Assembly: GCA_013373595.1 (NCBI GenBank)
Contig: JABXHO010000067.1
Location: forward strand, 1 to 64,000
DNA length: 64,000 nt
DNA from: Flavobacteriales bacterium
GTDB taxonomy: Bacteria; Bacteroidota; Bacteroidia; Flavobacteriales_D; Crocinitomicaceae
Reading direction: 5' to 3'
Positions 63,785 through 64,000 of this stretch are shown piece after piece (position 1 is the stretch's first letter; each line of letters opens with the position of its first letter). The translations under genes and the position numbers were made by a program. The notes under the pieces are model-generated. The model was not told the origin of the DNA. It did no database searches and saw only the letters and a program-made list of their open reading frames with translations.

Positions 63785-63826
63785 AACGCCCAGATTCCAT
63801 TGTTGGATCTGGGCGTTTTGTTTTAC
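63785..63826 (+). terminator. Bidirectional terminator after the nitroreductase gene
   Basis: AAACGCCCAGAT (63785-63796) pairs perfectly with ATCTGGGCGTTT (63808-63819) and is followed by TTGTTTT; on the minus strand the stem is followed by CTTTT. It can serve both the nitroreductase gene and the minus-strand gene entering from the right edge. Confidence 0.85.
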
Positions 63827-63883
63827 AATCAGATCGAAATGAGATCACTCACTTTCGCTTTTGACTTCAACATGCATTTCTTT

Positions 63884-64000
63884 TTATCTACTTGAAACCA
63901 GTCCCTTTTTCGTTAGAAATACACCATCGATGGAAATCAGCGCATTAACTTCAACATCGATCTCCCCTCCTCTGTTTTGACCAAAACAAAGTAAACTCCA
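63884..64000 (-). CDS. 3' end of a gene continuing beyond the window
   Basis: Reading the minus strand from the window edge, 38 sense codons end at TAA (63886-63884): the frame carries GQNRGGEIDVEVNALISIDG then VFLTKKG. The composition is normal for a coding end and no stop interrupts the frame at the edge, and the bidirectional terminator sits 60 bases further along. The protein family cannot be named from this fragment. Confidence 0.45.
   Translation of the reverse strand, partial: WSLLCFGQNRGGEIDVEVNALISIDGVFLTKKGLVSSR

Overview
The window looks like chromosome of a Bacteroidota bacterium, most likely order Flavobacteriales and perhaps Crocinitomicaceae/Fluviicola-like. This is an inference from family content. 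The markers are many secreted proteins with type 9 secretion (T9SS) C-terminal sorting domains, two DUF5723-type outer-membrane proteins, a PorE-like TPR/propeller/OmpA protein, a gliding-motility-associated C-terminal domain, DUF4924, DUF4907 and DUF4159 proteins, and promoters carrying the Bacteroidota -7 element TAnnTTTG. DNA is AT-leaning and gene-dense. I see no rRNA, tRNA, CRISPR array, prophage or recognisable transposase gene.

Layout. 1-6,000: a small membrane protein, then a minus-strand run of thiolase, lipoprotein, DUF5723 protein and T9SS cargo. 6,200-9,430: a TPR protein and a PorE-architecture OmpA protein. 9,430-10,080: a gene-poor stretch with a 19-bp tandem repeat, a strong hairpin terminator and a structured element resembling the Flavo-1 RNA family. 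10,080-23,150: a lipoprotein, an FAD-linked oxidase, DUF4924, an OmpH-like lipoprotein, a SiaC-like regulator facing a protein-kinase homologue, Tag glycosylase, a PaaY-like hexapeptide protein, a methyltransferase, an ATP-grasp protein, Lgt and TrhO. 23,270-26,750: a 1,043-residue adhesin-like T9SS type-B cargo with a small secreted partner. 27,070-41,130: mostly housekeeping and small envelope genes, including a thioredoxin-like protein, a NUDIX hydrolase, an LD-carboxypeptidase, an esterase, a second DUF5723 protein, a ZIP transporter, Ndk, a possible GldN relative, an aldehyde dehydrogenase, and CbpA/CbpM.

41,360-43,141 holds an isolated AT-rich gene of the sporadically distributed TIGR04141/DUF6119 family. 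43,333-46,289 is a tight pepT-holA-rsmE operon. Directly after it, 46,321-47,077 is an array of three short elements bounded by the same 18-bp inverted repeats. The middle one carries an intact GxxExxY (PD-(D/E)xK-like) gene. The two outer ones keep only the start of that gene and share 47 identical bases, so they look like non-autonomous deletion derivatives. This is the most unusual structure in the window.

47,150-59,350 is rich in secreted proteins: a DUF4159 protein, a PHB-depolymerase-like esterase, a BNR/sialidase-like protein, an ankyrin protein, then a translationally coupled six-gene operon (GEVED protein, four paralogous six-bladed Kelch proteins all with T9SS sorting domains, and a DUF4907 lipoprotein). 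A 59-residue protein ending in CVGCGS lies convergent to it. 59,880-63,710 has a LemA-like/TPM pair and a pirin-nitroreductase operon behind a palindromic operator candidate. The window closes on the 3' end of a minus-strand gene beyond a bidirectional terminator.
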